A stretch of 64,000 nucleotides of DNA from Cerasicoccus arenae. GTDB taxonomy: Bacteria > Verrucomicrobiota > Verrucomicrobiia > Opitutales > Cerasicoccaceae. Each line of letters opens with the position of its first letter. The stretch's first letter is position 1. Shown one piece after another: positions 45,836 to 54,688 of this stretch. The position numbers and the translations under genes are program-made. The stretch lies in NCBI RefSeq assembly GCF_014651635.1, contig NZ_BMXG01000009.1:111958-175957 (forward strand), read 5' to 3'. The notes beneath the pieces were generated by a model. That model did not search any database. It had not been told where the DNA came from and saw only the letters and a program-made list of their open reading frames with translations.

Positions 45836-45860
45836 ATCGTTTCACTAATATTTAAACGAT
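45836..45860. promoter_or_regulatory. ATCGTTT-N11-AAACGAT dyad
   Basis: Exact 7-bp inverted arms lie 39-63 bp upstream of the glycosidase gene at 45899. The motif was not found elsewhere in the window. It may be an operator or a promoter-proximal hairpin. Confidence 0.4.
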
Positions 45861-45898
45861 CATAATACCATATTAATTCAACAATAAATCTATCCCGT

Positions 45899-47911
45899 AT
45901 GTTTATACAGACCAGCTTGCGCCGAGTTATTTTCGGCCTTACTTGCCTTACGGTTGGAAGCTTAGCAGCTAATGAGAAACAACAGAGTTCGAAGGCTGCC
46001 TTGCCCCCGCCCCCCCTACCTGAACTCACTATAGAGGGCGCTAATTTCGTCGCTCCAGATGGGCATGTCGTGCGTTTCTGGGGAGTGAATTCGACATCTT
46101 TCTATCCAGAGCATTCCGTGGCGGATGCCTATGCAGACAATTTGGCGAAGTGTCAGATCAACCTACTACGTCCTCACCACTTGTTTCGCCAAAGCCTCGA
46201 CTGGAATCCTGGAATGGGCAGCGGTGCGATTGTTGATTACCGTAACGATTCACGAACATTTGATCCGGTCATGCTCGATCGTTTCGACTACCTCAATGCG
46301 GCTCTCCAGCGCAATGGAATCTACTTGGCGATGTCGGTTCATTTCTCCCGGCGCTACGTGCCAGGCGATGTAAAAATCATCGAGACTGACAAAGCGGATG
46401 AGGCTGCCTGGATGTCTGCCTTGAGCGAGCTCAACGGTTGGAACTGGAAAAAAGCTATCGATGTTCGCAAATCGCTGCCGGTCATTGATGAGCGTGCCGC
46501 TCGGCTTAATGAAGAATTCATCACTAAGCTAATGAAGCACCGCAATCCTTACACTGGGCTGACTTACGCACAGAGTTCGCAAGTGTTGACTTTGGAAGTT
46601 ATCAATGAGTCTTCCCTGCAATACGCGATTACTTGCGGTAATCGTTACCCAGAATACTGGCAAAATAAACTTGAGGCCAAATGGGCGAACTTTGCGACCG
46701 AGAATGGACTCTCTGATCCGGGTGATTTTTATAAGCCATCGACTCAAAAGGCAAAGGCGCTTCGTGATCGATTTCTCCTTGAGCTTGATGAAGCCTATTA
46801 CCAGCGGATTCGCAATGTCGTGCATGAAACGGGTAGCGAGGTGCCGATGATGTTTTCTAATCTATGGCGCGGTGAAGGCGCTCTGGCTATTCAGTCTGAG
46901 CACTCCGAAGTAATTGAAAACCACGCATACATTGACCCACTTGTCGTGCGTAACGCAAAGGATGGCTTGGGCGATGCATCGTTAAATGCACTAGTAGACA
47001 AACCGTATTTTATCGGGGAATTCAACCAGGCTGAAGGAGAGAGGAATATTCGTGAACAATCGCCCTACCGAACCATGTTGATGGTAGCTGCTGCGGCCTA
47101 TGGAAATTTTCAGGACTGGAGTGGAATCGTCTGGTTTGCTTGGAATCATGGAACACCGGCGATTGCTCCAGATGGAAAGTCTGTTTCCGAAGGCCGGGAG
47201 TCTAGCCTTGGCAACATGGTTGCAGATGCAATGATGACCGATCATTTGCGCACTGCAGGCCTCATGTTTCGTCGGAGCATGGTCGCTGAAAGCAGTGATC
47301 CTATCGCTCTCTGGATCGATGAGCCTTATCCGGGCGATAATAATTACCACAAGCTAATGACCGGGAAGTTCCGCGTGCAGTCAGGATGGTTCAACCGCCA
47401 TGGAATACGTCGTTCTTTCGGTCCTGAGCCCAGCGGCCAAGCTTCGGAGCCTTGGTTTAAGGAGTCAGCTGGCGATGTTCTTGTCAGCGACACAGGAGAA
47501 ATCATCAAGGATACCGTTCGCCGCCAGCTTACCGTTACAGCGCAGGAGGCTGAGGCTTTCAGTGGATTCCTCGATGAGGCAGCTCCAGCCGGTCTTTCAC
47601 ATTTGATTCTAGATGGCGAGAAAGACTTTGCGACTGTCATTTTGGTTGCGAACGACAATAGGCCTCTTTCTAAGAGCAAAAGTCTTCTTATCAGCCGCAC
47701 TGCCATGAATCCCGAGCAACAAGAGATTGATGGTCCAAAGGTCATTTTGGCAAATATGGCGCAACCGAGTGGAGGCCAATGGAAATTCAAAGTAACCAGA
47801 CCATCATCGATAAGCGAAGCTCAGTCGGTCGCACTTAGCGCCGATGCGAATGGCCGTTTGATCCTACCCACCGATGTTTGGTACGAAGCTGAGCTGGTTT
47901 TAGCAAAGTGA
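45899..47911 (+). CDS. Secreted clan-A (GH5-like) glycosidase
   Basis: 670 aa with a signal peptide (about 1-25) and a short Pro-rich linker. The barrel starts near VVRFWGVNSTSFYPEHSVAD; likely acid/base Glu237 in TLEVINES and nucleophile Glu374 in YFIGEFNQAE, followed by SGIVWFAWNHG. The C-terminal beta-domain (SDTGEIIKDT, LTVTAQEAEAFSGFL) matches the end of the 1300-aa protein at 40485, so this is its paralogue without binding modules. Asn-Glu-Ser replaces the usual Asn-Glu-Pro at the acid/base, as in several GH5-related groups. Follows the GntR-LacI gene by 121 bp, with its own dyad upstream and a terminator downstream. Confidence 0.75.
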   Translation: MFIQTSLRRVIFGLTCLTVGSLAANEKQQSSKAALPPPPLPELTIEGANFVAPDGHVVRFWGVNSTSFYPEHSVADAYADNLAKCQINLLRPHHLFRQSLDWNPGMGSGAIVDYRNDSRTFDPVMLDRFDYLNAALQRNGIYLAMSVHFSRRYVPGDVKIIETDKADEAAWMSALSELNGWNWKKAIDVRKSLPVIDERAARLNEEFITKLMKHRNPYTGLTYAQSSQVLTLEVINESSLQYAITCGNRYPEYWQNKLEAKWANFATENGLSDPGDFYKPSTQKAKALRDRFLLELDEAYYQRIRNVVHETGSEVPMMFSNLWRGEGALAIQSEHSEVIENHAYIDPLVVRNAKDGLGDASLNALVDKPYFIGEFNQAEGERNIREQSPYRTMLMVAAAAYGNFQDWSGIVWFAWNHGTPAIAPDGKSVSEGRESSLGNMVADAMMTDHLRTAGLMFRRSMVAESSDPIALWIDEPYPGDNNYHKLMTGKFRVQSGWFNRHGIRRSFGPEPSGQASEPWFKESAGDVLVSDTGEIIKDTVRRQLTVTAQEAEAFSGFLDEAAPAGLSHLILDGEKDFATVILVANDNRPLSKSKSLLISRTAMNPEQQEIDGPKVILANMAQPSGGQWKFKVTRPSSISEAQSVALSADANGRLILPTDVWYEAELVLAK

Positions 47912-47940
47912 TGTCCCGGCTGCATCGAATGCAGGGATGA

Positions 47941-47976
47941 AAAAGCGAGGTTGATATATTCAACCTCGCTTTTCTT
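47941..47976. terminator. Terminator between convergent genes
   Basis: A stem AAGCGAGGTTGA/TCAACCTCGCTT with a 5-nt loop TATAT has A on the left and T on the right. It serves the glycosidase (plus) and possibly the GH38 gene (minus). Confidence 0.9.
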
Positions 47977-48106
47977 ATGGGTGAATTCGAGCATGCTTTT
48001 TGTAGTAGGTAAGCTAGCCTTTCCGACTTGGATGCTAACACGAACCATATATACTGTTGATCACTAGACTGTTTCGTCTCTCTTCTATTTCACTTTCAAA
48101 ATAGGT

Positions 48107-51100
48107 TCATTTTGATAGTCGAACGCTGCGAATACCGAAGGGACGGTTCCAAGTTTTCTCAGCAGAGGGTTCTTCAAGCATATTACAATCTTCCATCTTG
48201 GAGAGATTCTCATCTGGTGATAATTCCAGCATGGAGGCACCTCCGGCTGCGTCGTATAGCCGGACGATGACACCATCGCCATTTTCGGCGGGCTTGACTG
48301 TTTCCACAACCGCGTTTGGAGGACAGTACGCGAGGAGCGGTGTATCGGCAATTGTTGAACCTGGATGAGTTAGTATTGGCGTGTTCAGTTCGTAGGCGGG
48401 CCTTACGACGGATTCGACGGAAAAACTGCCAGTATGAGGCAACAGGGAATAAGTGAAAAAATGGAAGCCACGGTCTCCGCGAGGGTCAGGATGCCCTCCC
48501 CCCTTCATTAGTGAGAGCCGCACTTTACCTCCGCGCACCGAGAGGCCGTATTTGCCGTCATTGAGCAAGGCTACTCCGAAATCTGACTCTGAGAGGTCGC
48601 TCCATTTATGCTGGCTTACTTCAAAGCGTGCACGGTCTTCAGCGAAGTTTGCATGGGTGTTCCGCTGCAGATGTCCAAACTGAATTTCGTTTCGCGCCAT
48701 TGGACAGTGGATTGCTAGGGGAAATTCTACCCCGAGGTACCTATGTGGTTCCTCCCATTGGATTGCCGTTTCAAAGTCTACTTGGGCTGTGTGTGAGTGG
48801 AACACCATGTCCTGCTGTAGCCAGGATCGTCCGGTCAGATTAACTTTGTAGCGAAGTCGTAGCTGGAGTGGTCCATTTGCCACGACCTGCAGTTCGCCAT
48901 ATGAATTGATCGGCGTGAGTTTTCTTTCCATGTCCTCATCAATATCCCAGTTGTCCCACTGTGCGGGGATGTCTTCTCCAAAGAGTAGGTTGTTGAGCGG
49001 TCCACGATAGCTATCGCGGAGCTCACGCCCACTATCTAGGTCTACCCAGGAGGCGATGCGTCCTGCTGGGTCTAGCTCAAGGCGCGCAAAAGGTGTTAGG
49101 ATTGTGGAGCCATCCAACTCAAACGGCGACCCTGACTTTTGATTTGCGGCACTCGCATCTTGCTTACTTATAGCAGAGAAAGCGGATGCGCCTAGCGGAG
49201 GTAGGTTGAGCCCCTCCAAGATGTGCCGCCGCTCGCCCCATGGCGTTTCGATGGTTTGTGTGATGATCCCATCGGGTAATGAAAGGTCCGCAGAGATCCA
49301 GCCTGATCGTCGTGTCCAATTCAGCGAATTATGAAGACTGAAGGTATCTATTTCAGGAACGGATAGTGAATCGAGTAATTCACTACTGAAAGCGCGCGCG
49401 TCGGATACCAATTCGTCCAGTTCGCGAATAGCACGGTCATGTACCGCCGGGATGGAAGTTCCCGGAAGAATGTCATGAAATTGATTTATCAGCAGGACTT
49501 TCCACAGTCGTTCGAGCCGCTCGTGGTCGATGGAAATATTCGCCAAGCTCGTACGCGCCGCGCAATATTCGAGATTGCGCAAGGCAAACTCTGCGCTGCG
49601 GTTCAGTCGTTTAATGGCGGCTTGCTGGGTGAAGACGCCGCGATGGCCTTCAACATATAGCTCCCCGCAGTAGAGCGGTGCTCGTCGGGCGTCCTGTTGT
49701 AGTTCCACCATGAAAGCCGAAACGGAAGTGTATTCACCGCGCGGGCAACCGTCGACGTCCGCCACACGTCGGGCAATTTCCAATGTCTCAAAATCGGGAC
49801 CACCTCCTCCATCGCCTTTGCCAAAGGATATCAAGCGCGCCTGATTAACATCAGGGTGGCGGACGCAATTTTCTGTTGTGCGGAAGTCCTTGGGGCCTGT
49901 TCCAGCAAGCTTATTGATGAGTGTGCCAGGGTCTGGTTCGCAATGGATATCATTGAAGTGAGTGAAGATTTTCGAACCGTCGATGCCTTCCCACCAGAAT
50001 GTATCGTAAGGGAAACTGTTAGTTTCATTCCAACTCAATTTCGTCGTTAGAAAGTAGCGAATATTGCATCCAAGTAGAATCTGGGGAAGAGCAGCTGTGT
50101 AGCCGAATGTATCGGGGAGCCAGAATGTGTCTGATGTATAATCAAAATGCTCCTGAGTAAAACGTTGGCCGTAGATGAATTGTCTAATCAGCGATTCGCC
50201 GCCTGATAGATTAACATCAGGTTCGACCCACGCTCCCCCGTTCGGCTCCCAACGGCCTTCCTTGGCGCGCTGCTGAATACCTGTGAAAATGTCGGGGTAG
50301 TGTTCGCGCATAAAATCCGCATGGACTGCGGAGCTTTGAATGAACCGGTATTCCGGATACTGGTCCATCAGGCGAAGGGCATTGCTGTATGTGCGGGCGC
50401 ATTTGCGTATACTCTCGTCGATCGTCCACAGCCAAGCGGTATCCATGTGCGAATGGCCAATGAGGCCTGCTCGTGGTGCCGAGTCTCCGTTGCGTTTAGC
50501 TAGAACGGATTGTAGGATTTTCGCGGCCCTGCAAAGGCCGTCTCTCCAAATTGTTTCCTCTACGGTGTCAGGTTCTTCCCAGACTGTAGTGAATACGTCG
50601 CTAAGTGCAGCGAGTAGCTCTCCTTTTCGGAAACTACGCTCGGGCAGGGCTTCGCTCAAGGTTCTAGCGATGTGCAGATCGATTACGAATTGCAGAACTT
50701 GGTCGTCTCGTCGGAGCAAGACTATATCCTTGAATTGACGAATGTATGGAGGCCGGTAAGCGTCTTGGGTTTCCGGGGTGTCTCCTGGGTGCACTCCCAC
50801 GATTTCATGTCCAGCATAAGCTTCTACTGCGATTTCGAAGCATTCCCCGGTGTTTGTTGACTGACTGAGCAAGAGTGTGTGGTGGTTTCCACGAATGTTC
50901 TTGTAGCTGGCATGATTAAAGATGCCTGCTGGCTTTCCATTGATCCAGAGCAATGCTTCGCAGCCGCCGGTATTAGCCGCAATAAACAGCGGTTCGCTGC
51001 GACCGTGATCAACCCTGTAGCTCGCGCGAAACCAAGCGCTGCTTCCTGACCCACCCCATTGAAGGCCGTCTGCAGCTGGTCGCCAACTAGCCCGGTCATC

Positions 51101-51232
51101 AGGAACAGAGCGCCAATGCTTGTCCGTTTCCAGATAGTCTACGGTGAGAGTCGTACAAGAGCGAAAGATGAACGAGCGATAATTGCTTTCAATACGCTCT
51201 AGCTTTGCGATCGTTTTGGGATGAGTAATCAT
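48107..51232 (-). CDS. GH38 alpha-mannosidase
   Basis: 1041 aa, no signal peptide. GLIGHSHMDTAWLWTIDES supplies zinc ligands His260, His262 and Asp264; the nucleophile is Asp374 in TFWLPDTFGYTAALPQI. Other GH38 signatures: RWEPNGGAWVEPDVNLSGGE, FHDILPGTSIPAVHD and the long C-terminal beta region (ENLSKMEDCNMLEEPSAEKT). It removes terminal alpha-mannose, probably in the cytosol. It reads towards the 670-aa glycosidase and is divergent from a prepilin-like gene; the shared 51233-51410 region carries a TGTAT-N7-ATACA promoter-operator. Confidence 0.92.
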   Translation of the reverse strand: MITHPKTIAKLERIESNYRSFIFRSCTTLTVDYLETDKHWRSVPDDRASWRPAADGLQWGGSGSSAWFRASYRVDHGRSEPLFIAANTGGCEALLWINGKPAGIFNHASYKNIRGNHHTLLLSQSTNTGECFEIAVEAYAGHEIVGVHPGDTPETQDAYRPPYIRQFKDIVLLRRDDQVLQFVIDLHIARTLSEALPERSFRKGELLAALSDVFTTVWEEPDTVEETIWRDGLCRAAKILQSVLAKRNGDSAPRAGLIGHSHMDTAWLWTIDESIRKCARTYSNALRLMDQYPEYRFIQSSAVHADFMREHYPDIFTGIQQRAKEGRWEPNGGAWVEPDVNLSGGESLIRQFIYGQRFTQEHFDYTSDTFWLPDTFGYTAALPQILLGCNIRYFLTTKLSWNETNSFPYDTFWWEGIDGSKIFTHFNDIHCEPDPGTLINKLAGTGPKDFRTTENCVRHPDVNQARLISFGKGDGGGGPDFETLEIARRVADVDGCPRGEYTSVSAFMVELQQDARRAPLYCGELYVEGHRGVFTQQAAIKRLNRSAEFALRNLEYCAARTSLANISIDHERLERLWKVLLINQFHDILPGTSIPAVHDRAIRELDELVSDARAFSSELLDSLSVPEIDTFSLHNSLNWTRRSGWISADLSLPDGIITQTIETPWGERRHILEGLNLPPLGASAFSAISKQDASAANQKSGSPFELDGSTILTPFARLELDPAGRIASWVDLDSGRELRDSYRGPLNNLLFGEDIPAQWDNWDIDEDMERKLTPINSYGELQVVANGPLQLRLRYKVNLTGRSWLQQDMVFHSHTAQVDFETAIQWEEPHRYLGVEFPLAIHCPMARNEIQFGHLQRNTHANFAEDRARFEVSQHKWSDLSESDFGVALLNDGKYGLSVRGGKVRLSLMKGGGHPDPRGDRGFHFFTYSLLPHTGSFSVESVVRPAYELNTPILTHPGSTIADTPLLAYCPPNAVVETVKPAENGDGVIVRLYDAAGGASMLELSPDENLSKMEDCNMLEEPSAEKTWNRPFGIRSVRLSK

Positions 51233-51375
51233 TTTGGAAGAGTTTAAGACGAGCGTTCAAATGTCGTTTCAAATAGATATCCTTCCTTTTAACGATGGAT
51301 CTGTAAAATGTTTTATTTAATAACAATTGAATTTCATCGACTATCTATTCCCATATTTCAAAGAGAATCAAAACC

Positions 51376-51403
51376 TTGACTGTTTGTATCTTATGAATAC
51401 ATT
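51376..51403 (+). promoter_or_regulatory. Promoter with TGTAT-N7-ATACA operator (prepilin-like gene)
   Basis: TTGACT (51376-51381) and TACATT (51398-51403) are 16 bp apart, with the perfect dyad TGTATCTTATGAATACA (51385-51401) covering spacer and -10. The layout matches the GH130 promoter at 32930-32958. Confidence 0.6.
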
Positions 51404-51410
51404 AATAGCT

Positions 51411-52154
51411 ATGTTGCTTTTGAAAACCCCAATCCTTGACCGATCCCGCCAACTGCGGTGCCGTACCAACCGTGGATTTACACTCACCGAATTGTTGGTT
51501 GTGATCGCCATACTCGCCATACTAACGGCGATATTAATACCAGCAGTTGGCCAAATACGAACTTCTGCTCACAGTGCCGCTTGCGCTTCCAATTTACGAC
51601 AGCTTGGGGTGGATTTTCGGCAATACTTGAATGACTATGGAGATATTGTTCCAGTGGGTTGGGTTGATAAAAACACACAGAAGGAACTTGATCTCCCATA
51701 TGCAGGCGGTTGGTTGGATTACTATTCCGGGAGTCTCTCAGCGGATCAAAAAGGTATCATCGGTTGTCCAGTTCAACGCGATGAGAAGCACGAGATTTGG
51801 ATAGCAGCCGACAAGACGAACACTGAAATCAGACAAATAAGGACCTATGGATTCAACGGAGATCTTGGTTTTAACTTGCGAGAAGGGAAACCGAAGCCAA
51901 TGCCAATTGCACGGTATGAAAACCCATCCAAGACTTTACTAATGGCTGATGGCAATAACGATGATATGGATGGCCATGCCAGTTACTATAATTCCAACAT
52001 TAAGCATTATCGCTTGCCCGAGGACGTGCACAGTGGGAAGTCCAATATGCTTTTTCTTGATGGGCATGTCGAAAGTCTTGGATTAGCAGAAATTTCGACT
52101 GAAGTATCGGAGAGTTCTGAAGGGCGTTTATTTTGGTATGGAACCAGAATATAA
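51411..52154 (+). CDS. Prepilin-like H-X9-DG protein
   Basis: 247 aa from the ATG at 51411. The frame is open from a TTG at 51327 and has another ATG at 51393, but both lie upstream of or inside the predicted promoter; from 51411 the mRNA would be almost leaderless. The prepilin signal is NRGFTLTELLVVIAILAILT (cleavage after Gly, +5 Glu), followed by SAACASNLRQLG. Near the C-terminus HSGKSNMLFLDGHVESL is an exact H-X9-DG motif, as in planctomycete and verrucomicrobial DUF1559-type pseudopilins. No pilus assembly genes are nearby. It is divergent from a GH38 and shares the operator type of glycan genes. Confidence 0.78.
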   Translation: MLLLKTPILDRSRQLRCRTNRGFTLTELLVVIAILAILTAILIPAVGQIRTSAHSAACASNLRQLGVDFRQYLNDYGDIVPVGWVDKNTQKELDLPYAGGWLDYYSGSLSADQKGIIGCPVQRDEKHEIWIAADKTNTEIRQIRTYGFNGDLGFNLREGKPKPMPIARYENPSKTLLMADGNNDDMDGHASYYNSNIKHYRLPEDVHSGKSNMLFLDGHVESLGLAEISTEVSESSEGRLFWYGTRI

Positions 52155-52376
52155 AATTGATATCCGTGACGTAATCCCAATTTCCCATGCCATTGGCAGT
52201 GCCAGAGAAAGCACGAGTCATCTAATGGAGTTCGTGAGGCGCATGTGCGTCGTCGGCGTTCATACCATCAATCCCCGGCACCATCATCATCGGCATCGAC
52301 GCTGCTGGCCAGCAAATCAAAAAATAGCTGTCGCACATCCTCCACCCCGCCAACGATTTAACCTGCTCCCCTAAAA

Positions 52377-53744
52377 TCAACCAACAGGATTGATTGATTT
52401 CAGGTTTTCGTAAATGGACGACAACCCGGATTCTCCTGCATCAATCAGAGCGTTCTCCATTACCTGTCGAATCTCATAGCCGCTAATGTCAGATAGATTC
52501 GCTTTTCCCTGACTGGCTAATGCAACAGCTGTGCCAGCGGCCTCCCCCAAAGTCATACAGGTTGGCATCACACGAAAACTTCCAGCGGCTTCGTGAGTTG
52601 CACTGATACAACGACCAGCTACGGCCAAGTTTTCGATACCCTTCGGCACAAGGCACTCCCAAGGAATTCCGTATGCACTAGCCACCCCCTCCATCATTTC
52701 AAACTGGGTATCACTGCCTTCTGGATTATGGACGTCAATTGGGTAACAGCACAGAGTGACACTGGATTCGGGAATGCGACCATCGCGAACATCAGAATCC
52801 ATCAAAACGGCACGGCCGATAATCCTACGAGATTCACGGACACCAATTTGCGGACCAGTTTGCAGGAGATACGCACGACTAAAGCCTGGCACATAACGAA
52901 TAAAAAAGGAGCATAGTTCCTCGGCCTGGCGTCGCCCCTCAATTTCAGCCAAAGTTGTCTCCTTAGCACAGCATGAACTCAGTCCATTAATGCGGGTGCC
53001 ATTGATGGTCACACGTGTAGGATCACAGGGCATGGACCAAATCATAGCAATCTCGTTGCGCGGGATTGACCAAAGCCCTTGTTGATACGCATCGGCAACT
53101 TCATCGCTAAAGTGATCACCGGCCACCGCATATTTGCCATTGACCATAGGTAGCCCGGCATCCTGCCAAACATTGGGATCGAATCCACCTAGCTGAACAA
53201 CCATCGACATTGGTTGCGTTTTACTATCGGATCGGCGCCCGTGCGTCATTTCGGCTCCGGCCAATGCGCAAGCATCGCCATCACCAGTAGTGTCAACCAA
53301 GTAACGGCATCGCACTTGGGTGGAGCCTCCCTTGTGAACAAAAGTAACAAGCCACCCATCCTCAACTCGCTCAACCGAAGTCAGCATAACGTGAAATAGA
53401 CACTCCCCACCCGCCTCAAGGAACAAGCGCTCCATGGTGACCTTGCAGCTTTCTGGCTCGAAGAAGTCCCCCTGTGAAACGGGATCGTAGTAATGCATAC
53501 CGCGCTCATTCTGGCGACGAACAAACTCGCGGTAAATGGCACCCGACAAGTTTTGGGTGCCGCTGTGGTGATTGAGGTAACAGCTAAGACCAGCCGCAGT
53601 TCCCATGCCGCCAAGATAGCCATGCCGATCTGCTAATAATACGCTAGCCCCGCCCCGCTGGGCAGCCAGGGCAGCACCAAATCCAGATGAGCCACCACCA
53701 ATAACGACGCATTGCTTGTGGATTAATGAAGTAGAAAACCGCAT
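52377..53744 (-). CDS. FAD-dependent oxidoreductase (FAD_oxidored type)
   Basis: 455 aa from the ATG at 53744; the frame continues to 53804 but without family-like sequence. FAD motifs: CVVIGGGSSGFGAALAAQRG (GxGxxG), GYLGGMGTAAGLSCYLN, CRYLVDTTGDGDACALAG, and the C-terminal ENLAVAGRCISATHEAAGSF and MTLGEAAGTAVALA. This is the PF12831-type group, common in glycan clusters of this phylum; the substrate is unknown. It is divergent from the IclR gene with one GTTCCA-N4-TGGAAC operator between them. Confidence 0.82.
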   Translation of the reverse strand: MRFSTSLIHKQCVVIGGGSSGFGAALAAQRGGASVLLADRHGYLGGMGTAAGLSCYLNHHSGTQNLSGAIYREFVRRQNERGMHYYDPVSQGDFFEPESCKVTMERLFLEAGGECLFHVMLTSVERVEDGWLVTFVHKGGSTQVRCRYLVDTTGDGDACALAGAEMTHGRRSDSKTQPMSMVVQLGGFDPNVWQDAGLPMVNGKYAVAGDHFSDEVADAYQQGLWSIPRNEIAMIWSMPCDPTRVTINGTRINGLSSCCAKETTLAEIEGRRQAEELCSFFIRYVPGFSRAYLLQTGPQIGVRESRRIIGRAVLMDSDVRDGRIPESSVTLCCYPIDVHNPEGSDTQFEMMEGVASAYGIPWECLVPKGIENLAVAGRCISATHEAAGSFRVMPTCMTLGEAAGTAVALASQGKANLSDISGYEIRQVMENALIDAGESGLSSIYENLKSINPVG

Positions 53745-53808
53745 ACTAGTAGTATAGTATTCACAAAAAATTCTCAGCAAGCATACCACACGCCCCACAA
53801 ACAATCGC

Positions 53809-53824
53809 GTTCCACTATTGGAAC
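53809..53824. promoter_or_regulatory. GTTCCA-N4-TGGAAC operator, site 1
   Basis: GTTCCACTATTGGAAC has perfect 6-bp arms. It lies 50 bp before the IclR start and 65 bp before the divergent FAD oxidoreductase. It is the exact reverse complement of the site at 59625. IclR-family proteins typically bind short palindromes of this sort near their own promoters. Confidence 0.7.
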
Positions 53825-53873
53825 GTTTGAATGTACGGTAGTAATTCTCAATTGACTCTACGCCAGTACGCTA

Positions 53874-54635
53874 TTGATAGATATCGTGGCCCTAGGAAAA
53901 TCTCCACTTAGCAATGGCATAGCCGCAATACGCTTAATGGTTCAAAGTGGCCATTCTTGGGGAGTTACTGCATTGGCTAAGGAATTGGGTATGCCGAAAT
54001 CCTCGATTCACCGTCTGTTACAAAGCCTGATTGAACTCGGTTTTGTCCAGAAGATTGAGCAAACCAAACGCTATACAGTTAGCGCTGATATCTTTGAGTT
54101 TATCCATGAAATCGCGACGCACTTCGGTAAAAATCGAAGCTTGGGTGAATGCCTTTGGGAAGCTGCAAGGACGTTGGAGTGCAGCGTCTATCTTAACATG
54201 CTTGGGCACCAGTGTTCCTATGTGATCTGTGCTGCCGGTGAAGAGGGCAGCACATCAAAACTTGGCCTGCATGCGAAGAGTTATGAATCTTCCGCTGGTA
54301 AAGTACTGATTGCACAAATGGATGAAGCAGAGTGGCCACGATATGCGCCGCCTAACGATGCAGAGAATCCATCGCAGAAGAATCCCCAATCGGAACGCTT
54401 TTATGGCCAATTACGCGAGGCGCGCGACAAACGCGTGGCATGGAATCTGCGTGAATCAAGTCCCAATTACGTTTCGTTGGCTGCAGTCGTACGAGAGCCA
54501 TTTATAACGCAACCACGTTTGGCAGTCGCCTTACTCCTGCGCTATGAGGAACTGCGCTTACGCGATCCCGATGAATTGGAACAAGCAGTTCTCGTCTTAG
54601 CCGATGAACTTGAGCATATACTTGGGCTACACTAA
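53874..54635 (+). CDS. IclR-family transcriptional regulator
   Basis: 253 aa reading from a TTG start at 53874; no in-frame ATG precedes the HTH, so TTG or the GTG at 53886 must be used. Winged HTH: WGVTALAKELGMPKSSIHRL (about 26-47), then LIELGFVQKIEQTKRYTVS and an IclR effector domain (YLNMLGHQCSYVICAAGEEG, SYESSAGKVLIAQM, RVAWNLRESSPNYVSLAAVV). It is divergent from the FAD oxidoreductase across a palindrome that also occurs twice before the GH110-like operon at 59.5 kb. Likely local regulator of that gene set. Confidence 0.85.
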   Translation: MIDIVALGKSPLSNGIAAIRLMVQSGHSWGVTALAKELGMPKSSIHRLLQSLIELGFVQKIEQTKRYTVSADIFEFIHEIATHFGKNRSLGECLWEAARTLECSVYLNMLGHQCSYVICAAGEEGSTSKLGLHAKSYESSAGKVLIAQMDEAEWPRYAPPNDAENPSQKNPQSERFYGQLREARDKRVAWNLRESSPNYVSLAAVVREPFITQPRLAVALLLRYEELRLRDPDELEQAVLVLADELEHILGLH

Positions 54636-54688
54636 TATCCGCGGCGAATGCTGCCAATCCGGCCAGCACACAAGTGAGATCCACCATC

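Noticed and set aside
52155..52376. Possible gene remnant with an IIIGIDAAGQQIKK reading
   Set aside because: The piece is too short, has no start and no convincing family match; the 222-bp gap is left as non-coding.
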